DNA of 8,820 nt, taken from assembly GCA_934096295.1 (NCBI GenBank), contig CAKOLL010000017.1:1-8820 (forward strand). Direction: 5' to 3'. The notes under the pieces were generated by a model, which was given only the letters and a program-made list of their open reading frames with translations, did not search any database and was not told where the DNA came from. This stretch comes from an uncultured Bacilli bacterium. Lineage in GTDB: Bacteria; Bacillota_I; Bacilli_A; RF39; UBA660. This document shows, in pieces, positions 6,048 through 8,820 of the stretch. The translations under genes and the position numbers were made by a program. Each line of letters opens with the position of its first letter. The first letter of the stretch is position 1.

Positions 6048-6968
6048 CTTTTGACCAATACTTAACGTATTTGATGTAATATTATTTAATTTTTTTAAGG
6101 CATCCACTGTAGTTCCATATTCACGAGCAATACTATATAAGCTATCGCCTTTTTTAACTGTGTATACTACATTATCTTTAGTCGTATCACCACTTGGTAA
6201 TTTAAGCACTTGACCTATACTTAGATTATTTGATGTTAAATTGTTAATATCTTTTAACTTATCAACAGTTGTATTATTAGCTCTAGCAATACTATATAAA
6301 TTATCACCCTTTTTAACAGTATATGTATTTTCTTTTATACTTTCTCCACCAGGTATTTTAAGTATTTGACCAATCGCAAGTGAATCAGTTGTAATATTAT
6401 TTAATGATTTTAAGTTATCAACAGTTGTATTAAACTTTCTTGCAATACTATATAAAGTATCTCCTTTTTGAACAACATATTCATCACTTACCTTTTCAGG
6501 AATCTTACCAGGAATAATTAAGTTTTGACCAATACTCAACAAGTTACTGGATAAATTATTAGCATCTTTCAGTTCATTAACTGTTACTCCAAATTTTCTA
6601 GAAATACTCCATAGGCTATCACCACTTTTAACTGTATAGTAATTTGAATCTGATGGAGCAATATATTTACCTCCGACATATTCCACAATAGCCTTAGTAA
6701 CAGCTTCAGCTAAGTTTTCCCAATTATTTTTTAATTGATTAACATCATCACCATCGGAATCTGCAAAACCATACTCAACAATAACAGTTTCATTATTAGG
6801 AGTATCACGCATTATATAGTAATAATCTTTCGCGGGATTACTCGGAAGTCTTCTTTGATAATATTTTCTAACATTTTGTCCAGCGGTTTCAAATTCTTTA
6901 GCTATTTTTTTAGCAAAAGTATCATTGTTTCTAAGAGCATATATTATTTCAGCACCATCACCCCCTCC
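6033..6968 (-). pseudogene. N-acetylmuramoyl-L-alanine amidase (Amidase_3) with four LysM domains, 5' part missing
   Basis: The frame is open from 6992 down to the TGA at 6033, but there is no usable start codon before ATG 6812, which has no ribosome site. The part encoded by about 6968-6660 matches the C-terminal half of zinc amidases that cut the MurNAc-L-Ala bond: GGGDGAEIIYALRNNDTFA, then RKYYQRRLPSNPAKDYYYIM, then RDTPNNETVIVEYGFADS with the catalytic-type Glu of VEYGF. The zinc-binding His/Glu residues of the N-terminal half are missing. Four LysM peptidoglycan-binding repeats follow (6641-6510, 6479-6351, 6326-6195, 6167-6036). The homology stops abruptly at the Gly stretch, followed upstream by foreign sequence and a TAA (6995-6993), next to a serine recombinase. 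Insertion of a mobile element is the best explanation. The remaining frame is undamaged, so the event is recent or the gene is restored by excision. Confidence 0.82.
6036..6641 (-). repeat. Four tandem LysM-coding repeats, period about 153-160 bp
   Basis: The repeats are each about 43-44 residues, ending in IIP, KIP, KLP or LLP, joined by short linkers such as GGESIKEN and SGDTTKDN. The 14-mer GCAATACTATATAA (complement of YSIA codons) recurs exactly at 6127, 6286 and 6442, so the last three units are recent duplicates. The first unit, with SLWSISRKFGVTVNEL, is the most divergent. Confidence 0.85.
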
Positions 6969-7004
6969 GAAGTCGTAGAATGTAGGAAGGTATTAACTAT
7001 TCTT
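6955..7004. other. Junction of the inserted element with the amidase gene (candidate attachment site)
   Basis: Amidase homology (GGGDGAE) ends within a G-rich run read on the minus strand as GGAGGGGG (6968-6961). Unrelated sequence continues to the recombinase stop codon at 7005. Large serine recombinases usually sit next to one end of their element and recombine at short core sequences, so the crossover probably lies within about 6955-6975. The partner end lies beyond the window, so the exact core cannot be defined here. Confidence 0.55.
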
Positions 7005-8579
7005 TTATTTATTAAAATTATATATTATTTCTACATTTTTATCTTTATCAACAATTATTTTATCTACTAGTATAAATAATAATTCTCTAGTAGGTTTTTT
7101 CACACTAATTAGTTCTTTTATTTTTTGTTTTATTTCTTCATCATTATGTTTTTTAGGAACTTCATTAATAGAATTTTCTAATTCTTTTATTCTAGAATTG
7201 TATGTTCTTATTAAATTTTCTGTGTTAGAAGATAATCTTGTATAAGTATCAACTGAGATTATCCCATTATATTTATCTTCATATAAAGCATCTATTTTTA
7301 GTTGTAGTTCTTTGATATTACTTTCTAATTTTTGTTTTTCTATAATCAAATCTTCCTTGTTATCTTTGTCACTTTTCACATTAGATACTAAATCATCAAT
7401 ATCAACTTTTTCTATATACTTTTTACAAGTTTTTTTGATTTGATTTAAAATTATTTTTTCAAAACTATTATATTCTGAAAAGTGTGGTTCACATAATCTT
7501 TGTCTTGGACTTCTAGAATATTTATTGCAATTTATAGACCAGTAATTGCGTTTTTCTCTATAACTAACCGTTAGCTTATTACCACACTCTTTGCAATAAA
7601 GTAAGCCCTCTAATAACCTCTGTGGACGGTTTAATTTTACTGTTCTAGTTCTGTTAGCACTTGTTTGTATTTGATTAAATACTACTCTATCTACTAATGG
7701 TTCATGAGTATTTTCTACAATTATCCAATATTCACTAGAAAGACATATTCTCTTTTGTGATTTATAATTTAATTTTGTCTGAACATTTTGAATCATATCA
7801 CCAGTATACATTCTATTTTTTAATATTTTGTTAATCGTACTACAAGTCCAGATGTATCCATTTATTTGTCTTTTTGATTTTTTTATTTGTTTATATGCAC
7901 TTGGTGTTGGAATATTTTCATTATTTAATCTTTCAATTATATCTGATATTTTATCTCCTCTTGATACTTCATTAAATATTCTTTTTACTATCCATGCTGT
8001 GTCTGGGTTTAGTACTAAATGTCCTTTATCAAGTGGATCTCTCATATATCCAAAACTTGGTTTACTACCTATAAATTTACCTTTTACTTTTTTATCTCTT
8101 AATATTGATTTTATTTTTTTTGATGTATCTTTACTAGTCATATCATTAAATAAAGCTTTGAAAGGTGCTATATCATTATTTGCAGAATCTAGAAAAGTAT
8201 CTACATTATCTAGTATAGATATATATCTAACTTTCTTTAATGGAAAATATTGTTCTATATAATAACCACATTTGATATAATCTCTACCTAATCTTGATAA
8301 GTCTTTAGTTATGACACAATTTATTTTTCCTTTTTCTATGTCTTCAAGTAATCTTTTAAATGCTGGTCTATCAAAGTTAGTACCTGAATATCCATCATCA
8401 ACATACTCATCAGTTAAAACAAATCCATTATCCCTTAAATAATTCATAATCAAACTTCTTTGATTTAGTACACTCTCACTTTCAGACTCTCTTTTATGTG
8501 CTTTATCCTCATCCTCTTGCGATAACCTTATGTATATTCCTACATTATAAAATGATGGTGGTTTTACTGTGCTATACAT
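7005..8579 (-). CDS. Large serine recombinase (site-specific integrase/excisionase)
   Basis: This 524-aa protein catalyses integration and excision of the element by a phosphoserine mechanism. Its N-terminal resolvase domain (about 12-150) contains YIRLS with the nucleophile Ser20, DDGYSGTNFDRP (61-72) and SRLGRDY (95-101). A recombinase domain (about 165-275) has the GYMRDP and NPDTAWIVKRIF motifs. A zinc ribbon has cysteines 329, 332, 351 and 363, followed by a coiled coil (about 408-480) and the typical closing segment LVDKIIVDKDKNVEIIYNFN. It looks complete and intact. The ATG at 8579 has AAAGGAG (8584-8590) close upstream. The gene overlaps the preceding small ORF by 8 bp and ends within 45 bp of the truncated amidase, as expected for the integrase of the element that split that gene. 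It is of the TndX/TnpX/SpoIVCA broad type; finer classification is not possible here. Confidence 0.95.
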   Translation of the reverse strand: MYSTVKPPSFYNVGIYIRLSQEDEDKAHKRESESESVLNQRSLIMNYLRDNGFVLTDEYVDDGYSGTNFDRPAFKRLLEDIEKGKINCVITKDLSRLGRDYIKCGYYIEQYFPLKKVRYISILDNVDTFLDSANNDIAPFKALFNDMTSKDTSKKIKSILRDKKVKGKFIGSKPSFGYMRDPLDKGHLVLNPDTAWIVKRIFNEVSRGDKISDIIERLNNENIPTPSAYKQIKKSKRQINGYIWTCSTINKILKNRMYTGDMIQNVQTKLNYKSQKRICLSSEYWIIVENTHEPLVDRVVFNQIQTSANRTRTVKLNRPQRLLEGLLYCKECGNKLTVSYREKRNYWSINCNKYSRSPRQRLCEPHFSEYNSFEKIILNQIKKTCKKYIEKVDIDDLVSNVKSDKDNKEDLIIEKQKLESNIKELQLKIDALYEDKYNGIISVDTYTRLSSNTENLIRTYNSRIKELENSINEVPKKHNDEEIKQKIKELISVKKPTRELLFILVDKIIVDKDKNVEIIYNFNK

Positions 8580-8757
8580 TGTTCTCCTTTCTTTTGCATA
8601 GCATCTTGTTTGCCGATTCCATTATAACTCTCTTACCATCATTTGTGTCATTTATTTTATTATTTTCATCTTTATATTTAAGTATTAAACATACATATTC
8701 TTGTAATAAAGCCCCAATATCTTTACCACCATTTTTAAAAGTTTCAGTTATTATCAT
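8572..8757 (-). CDS. Small element-encoded protein of unknown function, 61 aa
   Basis: I do not recognise this protein. It begins MIITETFKNGGKDIGALLQE, has a hydrophobic helix-like segment LLQEYVCLILKYK (too short and polar for a membrane anchor) and a charged C-terminus ending CKRKENNV. The ATG at 8757 follows AAAAGGGG (8767-8774) at about 9 nt. Its stop codon (TAG, 8574-8572) lies inside the recombinase start region, so the two frames overlap by 8 bp, which suggests translational coupling with the recombinase. Small ORFs in this position often act as accessory or control proteins of the integrase, such as recombination directionality factors, but nothing in the sequence proves that here. 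Confidence 0.55.
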   Translation of the reverse strand: MIITETFKNGGKDIGALLQEYVCLILKYKDENNKINDTNDGKRVIMESANKMLCKRKENNV

Positions 8758-8820
8758 ACCAACCTACCCCTTTTGGTTTCATACTTAAATATATTCCTAA
8801 AACTTAAATTTATATTACTT
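8758..8820. other. Right edge of window: element interior, no gene assigned
   Basis: The last 63 bases are AT-rich and contain the ribosome site for the 61-aa ORF (8767-8774). There is no sign of the missing amidase N-terminus on the minus strand, so the mobile element continues past the window. Confidence 0.5.

Noticed and set aside
6033..6812. A complete 259-aa LysM protein starting at ATG 6812
   Set aside because: No ribosome site precedes this ATG, and amidase homology continues in frame upstream to about 6968, so the ATG is an internal methionine.
8744..8782. 12-codon frame MKPKGVGWYDNN upstream of the 61-aa ORF
   Set aside because: Too short to support, with no clear ribosome site; it contains the Shine-Dalgarno region of the next ORF. 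A leader peptide cannot be excluded.
7828..8788. Plus-strand frames at 7828-8262 and 8498-8788
   Set aside because: They are antisense to the intact serine recombinase and the 61-aa ORF; hydrophobic composition arises from the AT-rich complement.
1..8820. Mollicute-type code with TGA read as Trp, suggested by the very low GC content
   Set aside because: Trp codons are TGG throughout, the only tRNA-Trp seen has anticodon CCA, and TGA ends the amidase frame at 6033-6035 at the expected C-terminus of the last LysM unit.
1..8820. CRISPR array or rRNA genes
   Set aside because: No regularly spaced direct repeats with unique spacers and no rRNA-like segments were seen; the only repeats are the LysM-coding units and short leader motifs.

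Overview
The window is very AT-rich, uses the standard bacterial code (Trp is always TGG; TAA and TGA both act as stops), has Bacillota-type Shine-Dalgarno sites and promoters, and carries a CwlJ spore-cortex hydrolase gene. This points to a low-GC, probably endospore-forming member of the Bacillota (Clostridia or Erysipelotrichia-like, perhaps gut-associated). The exact lineage cannot be read from the sequence.

Left part (1-1584, minus strand): the first 300 residues of a Vex-type (FtsX/MacB-like) ABC permease, with a near-perfect promoter and a structured leader of about 108 nt; then a small unknown gene starting at TTG; then tRNA-Trp(CCA) with its own terminator and an extended -10 promoter.

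Middle part (1675-3385, plus strand): 5-formyltetrahydrofolate cyclo-ligase, apparently transcribed as a leaderless mRNA from a promoter divergent from tRNA-Trp; cwlJ; and a CmpB-family integral membrane protein with its own promoter. These look like ordinary chromosomal genes.

Accessory part (3428-5940, minus strand): a compact two-gene operon under a strong promoter. The first gene encodes a DUF262 (GmrS/ParB-like) protein that lacks the HNH half usual in GmrSD enzymes and instead has a beta-rich, PUA/EVE-like C-terminal region. The second, 17 bp downstream, encodes a protein with two N-terminal membrane helices, a coiled coil and a C-terminal domain with PD-(D/E)XK nuclease signature residues. 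Together they look like an uncharacterised restriction or anti-phage system: a DUF262 NTPase/sensor with a membrane-tethered nuclease. This is the best candidate for a novel system in the window.

Right part (6027-8820, minus strand): the C-terminal part of an Amidase_3 cell-wall amidase with four LysM repeats. Its reading frame breaks off at a Gly-rich stretch near 6960-6970, exactly where a mobile element begins. That element carries an intact large serine recombinase ending 35-45 bp from the junction, preceded by a small overlapping ORF, and it runs off the right edge. The amidase lacks its zinc-binding N-terminal half, which should lie beyond the other end of the element. This resembles the gene-interrupting 'skin'-type elements of spore formers, which are removed by serine recombinases, although simple inactivation is equally possible.
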